DNA of 64,000 bases from Agrobacterium arsenijevicii (GCA_000949895.1 JWIT01000003.1:372001-436000), one strand, 5' to 3'. Shown: positions 1 through 8,326, counted from the first letter of the stretch. Notes: a model not told the origin generated them from the letters alone. Numbers and translations: made by a program.

Positions 1-144
1 GCGAAATTCACCGCCACTGTCGTCAGCTTCGACAATCAGTCGATCGAGCAGGATCTGGCTTATGGCGTTGCGGAGCGCGTGATCCGCGAGTTCAGGCTCA
101 ACCGACCCGGCCCGACGACGCTTGCGACGGCACTGTTTCCGTGA
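1..144 (+). CDS. C-terminal fragment of an unidentified protein
   Basis: The reading frame is open from the first base of the window and stops at a TGA ending at 144, so only the last 47 residues are visible. The tail is hydrophilic, with an acidic helix-like stretch (DLAYGVAERVIREF) and a proline-rich end (LNRPGPTTLATALFP). I do not recognise the family from this tail. The gene is convergent with the TetR gene, only 24 bases away, with no obvious terminator hairpin between them. Confidence 0.5.
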   Translation, partial: AKFTATVVSFDNQSIEQDLAYGVAERVIREFRLNRPGPTTLATALFP

Positions 145-168
145 ACAGAGGCGGTCGCCATATGGCGT

Positions 169-762
169 TTAAACGGGTTTCATAAGCAGGCCGGTGGCCA
201 GGGATTGGAAGGCTTCGATAGCCTTCGGCAGCACCTTCTCCGGTTCGTCGCTGGCGGCGATCCAGAGCGCGGCATTGAGTGCCGCGCCGCTTAGAAGCCG
301 GGCCGCAGCTTCTGCGTCGACCGACTTGAGGACCTTTTGTTCGATGAGCTGCTGCACCGTTCGTTTGGTCGCCTGCAGACAGCTACTCTGGCTAGGCCAT
401 TGCGATGGATCACCCAACACCGCAGGCCCGTCGAGCAGAACGATGCGTTGCACTTCCGGATCAAGCGCCATCTCGATGTAGGCGGCACCCTCGGCCAGCA
501 AACCTTGCCAATTGTCCCCGGCCTGTGCCCCGATCTCCTGGGCGCGCGAAGCCATTTCAGAATCGATCTGATCGACCACCGCCGCCAAAAGCCCGCGTTT
601 ATCTCCGAAATTGTGATAAAGCGCCCCGCGCGTCAGGCCGACGTCGGCGGTCAACTCGTCCATTGATGCGGCGGAATATCCCTTTTCGGCGAAAATCTTT
701 CGTGCAGCCGCGATCAGCTTTACGCGATTTTCCTCCATCGTTTCGGCACGTCGTTTCGCCAT
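169..762 (-). CDS. TetR/AcrR family transcriptional regulator
   Basis: A 197-residue one-domain repressor of normal TetR length. The N-terminal helix-turn-helix lies at about residues 26-52, with the typical signature GLTRGALYHNFGDKRGLL. The ligand-binding C-terminal part is not diagnostic. The start was chosen at the ATG ending at 762, which follows GAGGGGA. A longer frame reaches 912, but its first 50 residues run through the operator region and do not look like protein. The gene is divergent from a RidA-family gene, and three ATAC...GTAT-type inverted repeats lie between them, so it probably represses itself and that gene. The ligand is unknown. Confidence 0.9.
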   Translation of the reverse strand: MAKRRAETMEENRVKLIAAARKIFAEKGYSAASMDELTADVGLTRGALYHNFGDKRGLLAAVVDQIDSEMASRAQEIGAQAGDNWQGLLAEGAAYIEMALDPEVQRIVLLDGPAVLGDPSQWPSQSSCLQATKRTVQQLIEQKVLKSVDAEAAARLLSGAALNAALWIAASDEPEKVLPKAIEAFQSLATGLLMKPV

Positions 763-779
763 CGTCCCCTCAACTTCAC

Positions 780-843
780 ATACGTTACGTATATGGTCTT
801 GACATACGGCGTGTATGCCACTTATTTCAAATACGTACCGTAT
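780..843. promoter_or_regulatory. Triple operator-like repeats and promoter between TetR and RidA genes
   Basis: Three near-palindromes of one type lie here: ATACGTTACGTAT at 780-792, CATACGGCGTGTATG at 803-817 and ATACGTACCGTAT at 831-843. The middle copy overlaps a good -35 box (TTGACA, 799-804) with TTATTT 17 bases later (822-827), reading towards the RidA gene. Binding by the adjacent TetR protein would occlude this promoter. That the repeats are its operators is inferred from position and symmetry. Confidence 0.6.
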
Positions 844-930
844 ATCAAATAAGGCGGCATGTGAAGCTCTCGAAGTGTCACGCACTCGGCCCTTTGGATG
901 CCATTTCACCACGAAGAAGAGAGATCAAAA

Positions 931-1320
931 ATGACGAAGCGCGAAGCAATCTTTCCCGCAAACAGACACGCTCTTTACGAGGAGCACGGCTATTCGGCCG
1001 CCATTCGATCCGGTGACCTTCTGTTTGTTTCCGGGCAGGTCGGCAGCCGTTCCGATGGAACGCCTGAGCCTGATTTTGAGCGTCAGGTGCAATTGGCTTT
1101 CGAAAATCTCAAAGCGACGCTCGCGGCGGCGGGCTGCACATTTGACGATATCGTCGATGTCACGACCTTCCATACGGACCCAGAGAACCAGTTCGGAACC
1201 ATCATAGCCGTCAAGCAACAGATTTTCAGCACGCGGCCTTACCCAAACTGGACCGCAATCGGTGTGAACTGGCTCGCTGGCTTCGATTTCGAGATCAAGG
1301 TCATCGCCCGCATCCCGTAA
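931..1320 (+). CDS. RidA/YjgF/UK114 family protein
   Basis: This 129-residue protein has the length and pattern of the RidA superfamily: a GDLLFVSGQVG strand near the N-terminus, the DIVDVTTFHTD segment, and a C-terminal strand ending in KVIARIP. Family members form trimers and hydrolyse reactive enamine/imine intermediates or act on related substrates. The exact subfamily is unclear. The ATG at 931 was chosen because it follows a purine-rich GAAGAAGAGAG stretch; an in-frame upstream ATG at 898 has no ribosome site. Control by the divergent TetR regulator is likely. Confidence 0.85.
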   Translation: MTKREAIFPANRHALYEEHGYSAAIRSGDLLFVSGQVGSRSDGTPEPDFERQVQLAFENLKATLAAAGCTFDDIVDVTTFHTDPENQFGTIIAVKQQIFSTRPYPNWTAIGVNWLAGFDFEIKVIARIP

Positions 1321-1338
1321 TGCGGGTCAGGCCTGAAA

Positions 1339-1372
1339 CGGCGGCGCCATAGGGCACCGCCGGTTTACTTCT
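1339..1372. terminator. Hairpin between convergent genes
   Basis: CGGCGGCGCC (1339-1348) pairs with GGCACCGCCG (1353-1362) around a 4-base loop with one mismatch, followed by the T-rich GTTTACTTCTT. It sits between the RidA gene and the convergent esterase gene and can serve both directions. Confidence 0.55.
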
Positions 1373-1378
1373 TCATCC

Positions 1379-2212
1379 TTATCCTAGCCGTTCCGCATGC
1401 CATTTCAGATGGTCATCCATGAAGCTGGAGATGAAATAGTAGGAGTGGTCGTAGCGATCGTGCATGCGCAGCTTCAAGCCGATATCGGTGCCTTTGATCG
1501 CTTCTTCGAACAGCCAGGGGCGCAGACCGTTTTCGAGGAAACTGTCGGCCGTGCCCTGATCGATCAAGAACTCGGGAAAACGCGCGCCGTCTTCGACCAG
1601 CGAGCAGGCGTCATATTGCCGCCATGCGGCCCGGTCCGTGCCAAGATATTTTTCCAGCGCCGGTTCGGACCAATCGGCGGAGGAGGGGGCGACGATCGGG
1701 GCGAAGGCGGAGCAGCTCTTGAAGCGGTCGGGGTTCTTCAAGGCGATCGTCATCGCACCATGGCCGCCCATCGAATGGCCGAAAATGCCCTGACGGCTCA
1801 TATCCGCACGGAAATGTTGGCCGATGAAAGCGGGCAGTTCTTCCGTTACGTAGCTGTACATCTGGTAGTGTTCCGACCACGGTTCCTGCGTGGCGTCCAG
1901 ATAAAAGCCGGCGCCCTTGCCCATCTGCCAGTTGGTCACTTCATCAGGCACATCGTTGCCGCGCGGGCTGGTATCCGGGCAGACGACGATCAATCCCAGT
2001 TCGGACGCCATGCGGCGATATTCGCCCTTTTCCATGACGTTTGCATGGGTGCAGGTGAGGCCGGAGAGATACCAGACAACCGGGCAAGGCTCGCGGATCG
2101 CCTTAGGCGGCACATAGACCGCAAAGGTCATTTCGCAGTTCAGGGTTTCGGATGGGTGCGAAAATACGCCCTGCATGCCGCCAAAGGCGGTATTCTGCGA
2201 AATGATATTCAT
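1379..2212 (-). CDS. fghA: S-formylglutathione hydrolase
   Basis: A 277-residue esterase-D-type alpha/beta hydrolase that releases formate and glutathione from S-formylglutathione, the last step of glutathione-dependent formaldehyde detoxification in the cytoplasm. The family signatures are strong: WYLSGLTCTHANVMEKG near residues 48-64, CPDTSPRG, and the nucleophile elbow GHSMGGHGA with Ser147. The catalytic Asp is probably in IDQGTADSFL and the His in the HDRYDHSYY segment. The ATG ending at 2212 is preceded by AAGGAA at a good distance; the TTG one codon upstream is less likely. No formaldehyde dehydrogenase gene lies beside it here. Confidence 0.93.
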   Translation of the reverse strand: MNIISQNTAFGGMQGVFSHPSETLNCEMTFAVYVPPKAIREPCPVVWYLSGLTCTHANVMEKGEYRRMASELGLIVVCPDTSPRGNDVPDEVTNWQMGKGAGFYLDATQEPWSEHYQMYSYVTEELPAFIGQHFRADMSRQGIFGHSMGGHGAMTIALKNPDRFKSCSAFAPIVAPSSADWSEPALEKYLGTDRAAWRQYDACSLVEDGARFPEFLIDQGTADSFLENGLRPWLFEEAIKGTDIGLKLRMHDRYDHSYYFISSFMDDHLKWHAERLG

Positions 2213-2242
2213 CAAGCCATTCCTTATGAAGAGTTTTTCGGT

Positions 2243-2902
2243 TCAGCCTGCAAGCGCGACCGCGGCGTTGACTGCCGCGGCCACCAGAACCGTGTTGAAG
2301 AAGAAGGAGACGATGGAGTGCAACAACGTGACCTTGCGCATTGGCGTCGTGGTCACCGCCACATCCGATGTCTGCGCCGTCATGCCGATCACTACCGCGA
2401 AATAGAGGAAGTCGTAACCGCACGGCTCTTTCGTCGCCGGAAAATCCATGCCGCCACGGTGCTGGCGCTTGCCATCAACGGTTTCGGGACGCCAGTAGAG
2501 ATGGGCGTAATGCAACGCGGTCATGGTGTGGATCGTCAACCACCCGAAGATCACGGAACCAAAGGCTAGAAGCAGCGTCCAGACCGTTTCGCCGCTATGG
2601 TTGAGCGCCTGGAACAGCGAAACGACGGCGACACCGACGGCAAGCAGCGTAATAGCGATGATGGCCATCGCGGGCAGGTCGTCACTGTCGGCATGTGCTT
2701 TCAGGTGCTGCGCCGTCAATTTCGGAAGCCGGAAGGCCACCAATGCCAGATAGGTCAGGAAAAACAGAACGGCGGTAATTTCGATCGCAAGCGATCGGGC
2801 GAATGCCAGCGCCAGACCCAGACCGAGAGCGCCGACAAGAAAAGCGACGACAAAAGGCTTATGGCGACGATAGACGTTGCTTTGCGGGTTGGCCGGGATC
2901 AT
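2243..2902 (-). CDS. DUF1345 family inner-membrane protein
   Basis: This 219-residue protein has several hydrophobic segments: about residues 18-52 (two helices), 77-100, 110-130 and 195-217. It carries the family segment TALHYAHLYW followed by a soluble loop and FLYFAVVIGMTAQTSDV. DUF1345 members are small integral membrane proteins of unknown function. The start at 2902 gives MIPANPQSNVYRRHKPF, the usual basic lead-in before the first helix; the frame upstream overlaps the YaiI-type gene and was not used. It follows that gene by 25 bases on the same strand, so the two may be cotranscribed. Confidence 0.85.
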   Translation of the reverse strand: MIPANPQSNVYRRHKPFVVAFLVGALGLGLALAFARSLAIEITAVLFFLTYLALVAFRLPKLTAQHLKAHADSDDLPAMAIIAITLLAVGVAVVSLFQALNHSGETVWTLLLAFGSVIFGWLTIHTMTALHYAHLYWRPETVDGKRQHRGGMDFPATKEPCGYDFLYFAVVIGMTAQTSDVAVTTTPMRKVTLLHSIVSFFFNTVLVAAAVNAAVALAG

Positions 2903-2927
2903 GGGCAGCGCCTTTCGGTTTGTGCCG

Positions 2928-3383
2928 TCATTTTTTGACACGGCGGCAGAAACGGTCAAGCGTCTCCAGAAAAGCGGAACGGTCGCGCGGCGAAAAAGCC
3001 GCATTATATCCCTTGCTTTCACCGGTTTCGCGCAAATGTGCACCAAGATCGCGCATCGCGGTCGCCATGCCGATGTTGGTCTGGTCAAAAACGCGGCCGG
3101 TCGGCCCCGTCACCAGCGCGCCTTTTGCCACACAGCGTCCGGCCAGCGGCACATCGGCGGTGATGACGATATCATTTTCGCCGGCGCGCTCGGCAATCCA
3201 GTCGTCAGCGGCATCGAAACCGGCCGAGACGATGACGTTTTTCACCATGGGATCGCGCGACGGGCGCAAACCGGAGTTGGCAACAAAGGTCACTTCCAGC
3301 CCATGCCGTTCCGCCACCTTGAGAACCTCTGGTTTCACGGGGCAGGCGTCGGCATCGACATAGATTTGCGGGTTCTGCGACAT
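2928..3383 (-). CDS. YaiI/YqxD family protein (DUF188, UPF0178)
   Basis: 151 residues, the usual family length. It begins with IYVDADACPVK, the acidic motif that defines this PIN-like family, and contains DDWIAERAGENDIVITADVPLA and the GTGRVFDxxNIG-like segment GPTGRVFDQTNIG. A nuclease-like fold is predicted for the family, but no activity is established. The start is the ATG ending at 3383. It is the first gene of a possible two-gene unit with the DUF1345 gene. Confidence 0.92.
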   Translation of the reverse strand: MSQNPQIYVDADACPVKPEVLKVAERHGLEVTFVANSGLRPSRDPMVKNVIVSAGFDAADDWIAERAGENDIVITADVPLAGRCVAKGALVTGPTGRVFDQTNIGMATAMRDLGAHLRETGESKGYNAAFSPRDRSAFLETLDRFCRRVKK

Positions 3384-3548
3384 GGGTACTCTTAGCGGAT
3401 AATTTCTGCCACGCTTTTAAGGGCAAAAGCCGCGATTACCAAGCCCGGCATCTGCGAATTATGGCGTGACGCCAGACAGGGAGCGCACTTGCGACCACTA
3501 TGCAACTCGGATATGTTCACTTTATGTTCCTAACATAAGAGATGTCCG

Positions 3549-4001
3549 ATGCTGGAAGAATTCATCGTGCAGGCCAAATCCGCCACCTATGTTGGTGGTG
3601 GCGACAAATCCGCGACGCCCACCCGCCTCGGGTCACACGACCTTGGTTATCAGAGTGGCGACTGGCATTATATCGACAGCTATTTCGGCGGAACCGACTT
3701 CATCGGCCAGGAGGTTGTCTGGCATCAGGGCATTCCCAAGTGGGCCATGAGCTATTACGGCCGCATCATCCGCCCCGAGGCAATTGACGGCACGGTGGCG
3801 GGCAGGGTGATCCAGCGTTCGCTCTCCACGCTTTACAGGCAAGGGCGGTTTCTCGGCGGCTTCACCCACCAGGTCGAAGACATGGTCTATGTCGATACCA
3901 ACGAGGGTGAATTCCGGTCTTTTACCGGCGTCGAGCGGATCTATCGTGACGGTATCGAGGCATATCGGCTCGACTATCACGGCGGCCTGATAAAGGCTTA
4001 G
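3549..4001 (+). CDS. DUF5680 domain protein
   Basis: A 150-residue soluble protein that I match to DUF5680 by its pattern: FIVQAKSATYVGGG, RLGSHDLGY, WHYIDSYFGGTDFIGQEVVW and the WAMSYYGRI core. In other bacteria this domain also occurs behind an XRE-type DNA-binding domain; here it stands alone. No catalytic residues are evident and the function is unknown. The ATG at 3549 has only a weak upstream TAAGAGA. The gene is monocistronic and ends at a strong intrinsic terminator. Confidence 0.8.
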   Translation: MLEEFIVQAKSATYVGGGDKSATPTRLGSHDLGYQSGDWHYIDSYFGGTDFIGQEVVWHQGIPKWAMSYYGRIIRPEAIDGTVAGRVIQRSLSTLYRQGRFLGGFTHQVEDMVYVDTNEGEFRSFTGVERIYRDGIEAYRLDYHGGLIKA

Positions 4002-4025
4002 TTGCTGTCGCCGGAAGGCCGGAAT

Positions 4026-4055
4026 GGGGACGATGATGCTTCATCGCCCCCTTTT
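4026..4055 (+). terminator. Rho-independent terminator
   Basis: GGGGACGATGA (4026-4036) pairs with TCATCGCCCCC (4041-4051) around a TGCT loop, with one A-C mismatch, followed directly by TTTT. It lies between the DUF5680 gene and the convergent peroxiredoxin gene. Confidence 0.85.
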
Positions 4056-4064
4056 CGTTTCAGA

Positions 4065-4721
4065 TCAACCGGGCTGCTTCGTCTTGCGCAGGTAAGGAAG
4101 AACCGTGTCATAGGAGCCGAAACGGGCAATGGCGTCCTCGTTCGAGACGGCCGCGGTGATGATGACATCCTCGCCCTGCTTCCAGTTGGCCGGCGTCGCC
4201 ACCTGATGTTTCGAGGTCAGCTGGATGGAATCGATCGCGCGAAGAATTTCGTCGAAATTGCGGCCGGTGGTCATCGGGTAGGTGAGGACCAACTTGATCT
4301 TCTTGTCGGGGCCGATGACAAAGACGGAACGCACGGTGGCGTTATCTGCCGGGGTGCGGCCTTCGGAACTGTCGCCAGCGCCCGCTGGCAACATGTCGTA
4401 GAGCTTCGCCACTTTCAGGTCCTTGTCACCGATCAGCGGGTAATCGACGTTAAAGCCGGTCGCGGTGCGGATGTCGTTTTTCCATTTTTCATGGCTTTCG
4501 ACCGGATCGACCGAAATGCCGATGATCTTGACGCCGCGTTTTTCGAATTCCGGCTGCAGGCCGCCCATCGCGCCGAGTTCCGTGGTGCAGACCGGCGTGA
4601 AATTTTTCGGGTGTGAAAACAGGACCGCCCAGCCGTCGCCGATCCAGTCATGGAAGCTCACCGGACCATGCGTGGTCTCGGCGGTGAAATCGGGTGCGAT
4701 GTCGTTGATACGCAGGCTCAT
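4065..4721 (-). CDS. 1-Cys peroxiredoxin (Prx6-type)
   Basis: A 218-residue thiol peroxidase that reduces H2O2 or organic hydroperoxides. The peroxidatic cysteine is Cys45 in the signature PKNFTPVCTTELG. No second cysteine is present, and the C-terminal arm carries VATPANWKQGEDVII, which is typical of Prx6/1-Cys enzymes. The start at 4721 (MSLRINDIAPDF) follows GGGAGA; the frame continues far upstream without protein-like sequence. The gene is monocistronic, and the neighbouring GST runs divergently. The reductant in this organism cannot be told from the sequence. Confidence 0.93.
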   Translation of the reverse strand: MSLRINDIAPDFTAETTHGPVSFHDWIGDGWAVLFSHPKNFTPVCTTELGAMGGLQPEFEKRGVKIIGISVDPVESHEKWKNDIRTATGFNVDYPLIGDKDLKVAKLYDMLPAGAGDSSEGRTPADNATVRSVFVIGPDKKIKLVLTYPMTTGRNFDEILRAIDSIQLTSKHQVATPANWKQGEDVIITAAVSNEDAIARFGSYDTVLPYLRKTKQPG

Positions 4722-4995
4722 CTGGTGGTTTCTCCCTAATGATTGAATTGAAATCCTGAAGGTTTTGATAATCCGGCGCAGAAGCTTAGAGTTTCTGCGT
4801 GAAATGGCCAGCCATTTCCCAACTGATATAGGTCGGTCAAACGACACGCCAATGACCTGCCATGGAAACGCGCGAGGATTGTTTTCGTTCGGGCAAGCGC
4901 CTATTCTGACACGGTGCCTTTTCCTGCCGGCGCAAAAAGCTGACGCTCGACCACATGAGCCAACAGTCTCCAAACAGATGCGATGGAGAACAGCA

Positions 4996-5646
4996 ATGAC
5001 GATCACCATTACCGCTTTTGAACGCTCGCCCGATGGCGGCAAGGGGCTGGCCCGTGACACGCGCGTCCGCTGGGCACTGGAGGAGGTGGGCCAGTCCTAT
5101 GACGTTCGTCTTCTTTCCTTCAAGGCGATGAAGGAGCCGGAGCATCTGGCACTTCAGCCGTTCGGGCAAATCCCGACCTACGAGGAGGATGATCTTGTCC
5201 TGTTCGAGTCCGGCGCAATCATTCTCCATATCGCGGAGCGCCATGCCGGCCTGTTGCCGCGGGATGCGAATGCACGGGCACGGGCAATAACATGGATGTT
5301 TGCTGCACTCAGTACGGTGGAACCGCCAATCGTCGACCGCTCGGTTGCACGGTTTCTGGAGGGTGACCGGAGTTGGTACGAGGAGCGCCTGACGATCGTC
5401 GATGAGCGTATCCGCACGCGGCTTGGCGAACTCTCCCGCTACCTGGGTGACGATGACTGGCTAGACGGCGCGTTCAGCGCCGGCGATCTCTTGATGATAT
5501 CCGTGCTGCAAAGGATAAAAAGCTCGGGCATCCTCGACGAATATCCGAACCTTTCAGCCTATGTGGCCCGCGGCGAAGCCCGTCCGGCCTATCAACGCGC
5601 CTTTGCCGACCAGCTGGCGGTTTTCAAGGCTGCCTCGACCGTCTGA
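4996..5646 (+). CDS. Glutathione S-transferase family protein
   Basis: This 216-residue protein has a thioredoxin-like N-terminal domain (about 1-80) with the cis-proline region PFGQIPTYEEDDLVLFESGAI, where Glu-Ser would contact the glutathione gamma-glutamyl group. A helical C-terminal domain follows, containing DWLDGAFSAGDLLMISVL. These are standard GST features; the electrophilic substrate is unknown. The start at 4996 (MTITITAFER) was chosen by family register, with GGAGAACAGCA upstream. It lies divergent from the peroxiredoxin gene with about 275 bases between. Confidence 0.88.
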   Translation: MTITITAFERSPDGGKGLARDTRVRWALEEVGQSYDVRLLSFKAMKEPEHLALQPFGQIPTYEEDDLVLFESGAIILHIAERHAGLLPRDANARARAITWMFAALSTVEPPIVDRSVARFLEGDRSWYEERLTIVDERIRTRLGELSRYLGDDDWLDGAFSAGDLLMISVLQRIKSSGILDEYPNLSAYVARGEARPAYQRAFADQLAVFKAASTV

Positions 5647-5656
5647 ACGTCGCTCT

Positions 5657-5690
5657 ATGGCGAGGGCCCGAACGTGCAGACCCTCGCCAT
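5657..5690. terminator. Hairpin between convergent genes
   Basis: ATGGCGAGGG (5657-5666) and CCCTCGCCAT (5681-5690) form a perfect 10-bp stem with a 14-base loop, followed by GTTTCT. It lies between the GST and DUF1062 genes and may serve both. Confidence 0.6.
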
Positions 5691-5694
5691 GTTT

Positions 5695-6345
5695 CTACGG
5701 AGAACTGCTCGCCATAAAAGGCTCCCACAGCCGCTCCCGATCAATCCCGGTGCAGAGATCGATAACGACCCGTGTGCCGTTTTTAACTCGCCGCCGCAAA
5801 ATGTCGGTACGGTCAGGATTTGCCCTGAGCGCACCGCCATCGTGAAGCGCCTGCAGCCGCGAGCGCGAAAGTCCCAGCTCTGACGCCAGCAGACGGTCAA
5901 GGCGGATGCTCGTCAGAAACGGCGCTGCCAGATCGATCTCCGCCCTTGTACAATCGAGCCTCGTCCAGTCGGGAGGTGCACCCATGATCGCTTTTTCGAT
6001 ATCGAACTCGGGAAACTCGTCGACGCGTTGCGATTTGCGCCTCAAAGCCTCGATATTGAATGTCTCCGCCCGTATCCATAACGGATCGTTGGATTGCAAC
6101 GCCTCAAGGACGGCAGGCGCTATATCGCGAACATTCTGTCGCTCGAAGATTGGCCGGTTCCAGGTCTTATCGCAGCTCAGGCATCGGTAGATAAGCCAGG
6201 CGTCGAGTTTGCGGCCATTGGCGTTGAGCCGGATTTTATCGCTGGATTGAAAAGCCCTCAAGCCACCGCAGCCGCTGCACGCTATCCATGGCTGGGGTGC
6301 CGTTCGGGGAATAATGGTCCATTGGACCCGAAGTGTGTCGCACAT
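5695..6345 (-). CDS. DUF1062 protein with zinc ribbon and S4-like domain
   Basis: A 216-residue protein starting MCDTLRVQWTIIPRTAPQPW, the register usual for DUF1062. Two CxxC pairs (Cys23/Cys26 in CSGCGG and Cys55/Cys58 in CLSCDK) suggest a structural zinc ribbon in the first 60 residues. The C-terminal third contains RLDRLLASELGLSRSRLQALHDGGAL and VKNGTRVVIDL, which reads like an S4 RNA-binding fold. An RNA-linked role is therefore inferred; no function is established. A further in-frame ATG ending at 6378 would add 11 residues. Confidence 0.82.
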   Translation of the reverse strand: MCDTLRVQWTIIPRTAPQPWIACSGCGGLRAFQSSDKIRLNANGRKLDAWLIYRCLSCDKTWNRPIFERQNVRDIAPAVLEALQSNDPLWIRAETFNIEALRRKSQRVDEFPEFDIEKAIMGAPPDWTRLDCTRAEIDLAAPFLTSIRLDRLLASELGLSRSRLQALHDGGALRANPDRTDILRRRVKNGTRVVIDLCTGIDRERLWEPFMASSSP

Positions 6346-6929
6346 ATCGTCTTGGTCTTCCGTTCGGAAGTCCACCAAGATGGTGCATGAGAAAACCCTT
6401 GCGGGACGGCGTGGCGATGTTGTGGGTGGCTGAAGAGCTTAAGGCAGCGGACTGCACAAGGCACATTTTAACAATGCCAGACCGGTCTCTTGCCACCACC
6501 CGATGAACATGATCATACGCCGACAGCATGTTGCTGTCCGGCAGTACGGGGTGAAACTGGATTGAGACCGGTATTTACTTAGGCAAAGTCTACCTCGATG
6601 CGCCAACGCTCTTCGACGTCGATGATAACAAATGATCCGCCCGAAATGGAGTCTCCTCCGTCTCTGGTAGCTGAAAACCGTTGCGCTGCGGTTTTTATGC
6701 AACTTCGGGTGATTGGCGCACTCTCCATCGCAAGGCGTATTCCGACCGATGTCTTCTTGATCGAAGTGGAAATCTGCGATATCAGTAAATATGAGGTACG
6801 TACCTCAAATTTCGAAAACTGCACAAATGCGGGTAAAACAGAATAACCGACAGGTGAGCAATATCCGGGCCGTTCCGTCCGGTGAAGTTGATGGGAAACA
6901 ACAGGATAACGTCAAAAAGGAGGGGTATA
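6346..6929. other. Intergenic region, no convincing gene
   Basis: About 580 bases separate the DUF1062 start from the PPOX gene. Short open frames exist on both strands (for example about 49-82 codons at 6579-6846), but none has a good ribosome site or recognisable protein. The one clear element is the perfect palindrome at 6792-6807. The space could once have held a regulator gene. Confidence 0.5.
6792..6807. promoter_or_regulatory. Perfect 16-bp palindrome upstream of the PPOX gene
   Basis: TGAGGTACGTACCTCA is a perfect inverted repeat 122 bases before the PPOX start. Its size and symmetry fit an operator for a TetR- or PadR-type repressor, but no such gene adjoins it. Confidence 0.45.
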
Positions 6930-7580
6930 ATGACGGCATTCGAACTCAATCCGGAATTCGCCATAACAGATGAGCAATCGCTTCGCGGGTTGTTCGAGGC
7001 GACCCATTCTCTGGCAATATTGAAGTGTCAGGATACCATTGGCGAGCATGCGCGGGAATTTATCAGGCGCTCACCGTTCCTGTGCATCGGAACGCAGAAT
7101 CTGCAGGGAAGCGCTGACGTCAGCCCCCGTGGCGACCCTGCGGGCTTCGTCAAGATCCTTGATGAGCGCACACTCGCAATACCGGATCGACCGGGCAATA
7201 ATCGTCTGGATACGTTGACCAATATCATCGCCAATCCAAGCGTCGGGCTGCTGTTCGTCATACCCGGATTTGACGACACGTTGCGTGTGAACGGGCAGGC
7301 GACACTGGCAACCGACCCGGAACTCCTGAAAAGTATGAGCATCAATGATCGTGCACCGAAACTCGCGATTGTCGTCCGGGTGAGCGAGGTTTTCATGCAT
7401 TGTGCCAAGGCGTTTCGACGGTCTCACTTGTGGAGTCCGGATCATTTTCAGGATCGCTCCGAGATGCCGTCGCTTATCAAGATCATTCTGGATGAAACGA
7501 CAGGCGCGCCCAGCAACAAGGATGAGATGCGGAAGATGGACGACGATCTGGAGAAAGACTATCAGAGGACGCTTTACTAG
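6930..7580 (+). CDS. Pyridoxamine 5'-phosphate oxidase-fold flavoprotein (MSMEG_1061-like)
   Basis: A 216-residue protein of the split-barrel FMN-binding class. Recognisable segments are FLCIGTQNLQGSADVSPRGDPAGFV, where the SPRGD loop is typical of this subgroup, then DRPGNNRLDTLTNIIANPSVGLLFVIPG and LRVNGQATL. It probably binds FMN or F420-like flavin and catalyses a redox reaction; the substrate is unknown. The ATG at 6930 follows the strong ribosome site AAAAGGAGGGG, which decides the start against an upstream ATG at 6882. Confidence 0.86.
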   Translation: MTAFELNPEFAITDEQSLRGLFEATHSLAILKCQDTIGEHAREFIRRSPFLCIGTQNLQGSADVSPRGDPAGFVKILDERTLAIPDRPGNNRLDTLTNIIANPSVGLLFVIPGFDDTLRVNGQATLATDPELLKSMSINDRAPKLAIVVRVSEVFMHCAKAFRRSHLWSPDHFQDRSEMPSLIKIILDETTGAPSNKDEMRKMDDDLEKDYQRTLY

Positions 7581-7678
7581 AGCGCATCCGGCTTAAACGG
7601 AGCGTTGCGCGCGCCCTGCATCTTCAATCAAAAACATCAATCGGAACAGGCGCTTAAGCGACCCGCAAATTCCCTCGT

Positions 7679-8323
7679 CTATTTTCGAGGGGAGGTTGCT
7701 TTGCGCCTGTTTTCCACGGCTGCCAGATGGGGAACCATACGCCGAAGCGTTGGGTCCCTGCGGATGAAATGGTGCCACAGCGCCGCGATCACGTGAAGCA
7801 GCACAATAACTGCTGCAAGATACGCCAGAGTAGCGTGAACATCAGTCCAGAAAGCCTCGGCTTGATCGGAAATCGTCATAGGCAGACCCGGCACGACGAT
7901 GAGATCAAAGACGTAACTGGGGATCTGTAAGGGAGAGGTTGATGCGACTGCCCAACCGGCGAGGGGAACGGCAAGGGTAAGGAACAGCAACGCAGCGTGC
8001 GCGGCCCGCGCGGCGAACCGGGAAACCAGACCTTCGCCATCAAGAGCCCGCGGTTTCCTGCTGAAAACCGACCAGATGACACGCGGCACGGCAAGCGCCA
8101 GCACCAGAAATCCTATCGACTTGTGATATTGAAAAAGGTCGAACTGAAGTACCGGATCGATATTGTCGCGGCTCATCATGTATCCCAGCGCAAGCTGCGC
8201 GAGGAAAAGCACCGCGATCGTCCAATGGAAAGCGATAGCCACCAGTCCAAAAGAGGCGGGCGTGTTGCACCACTTCCGTTCAACCGCCGGTGCACTATCG
8301 AAATGATCCTCAAGATGTTGCAT
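7679..8323 (-). CDS. Cytochrome b561 family protein
   Basis: 214 residues with four predicted transmembrane helices (about 25-48, 65-85, 105-125 and 160-185). Histidines sit in the right places for two b hemes: AFHWTIAV, QYHKSIGF, AAHAALLFL and LHVIAALWHH. Such proteins carry electrons within the inner membrane, for example to superoxide or from quinol. It is the last gene of the sigma-factor cluster, 3 bases after the anti-sigma gene. Association of cytochrome b561 with YceI and an ECF sigma factor is common in proteobacteria and suggests an oxidative-stress role. Confidence 0.88.
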   Translation of the reverse strand: MQHLEDHFDSAPAVERKWCNTPASFGLVAIAFHWTIAVLFLAQLALGYMMSRDNIDPVLQFDLFQYHKSIGFLVLALAVPRVIWSVFSRKPRALDGEGLVSRFAARAAHAALLFLTLAVPLAGWAVASTSPLQIPSYVFDLIVVPGLPMTISDQAEAFWTDVHATLAYLAAVIVLLHVIAALWHHFIRRDPTLRRMVPHLAAVENRRKATSPRK

Positions 8324-8326
8324 CGG

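Noticed and set aside
1397-2569. A 390-codon plus-strand frame across fghA and the DUF1345 gene
   Set aside because: It spans two well-supported minus-strand genes and shows no domain.
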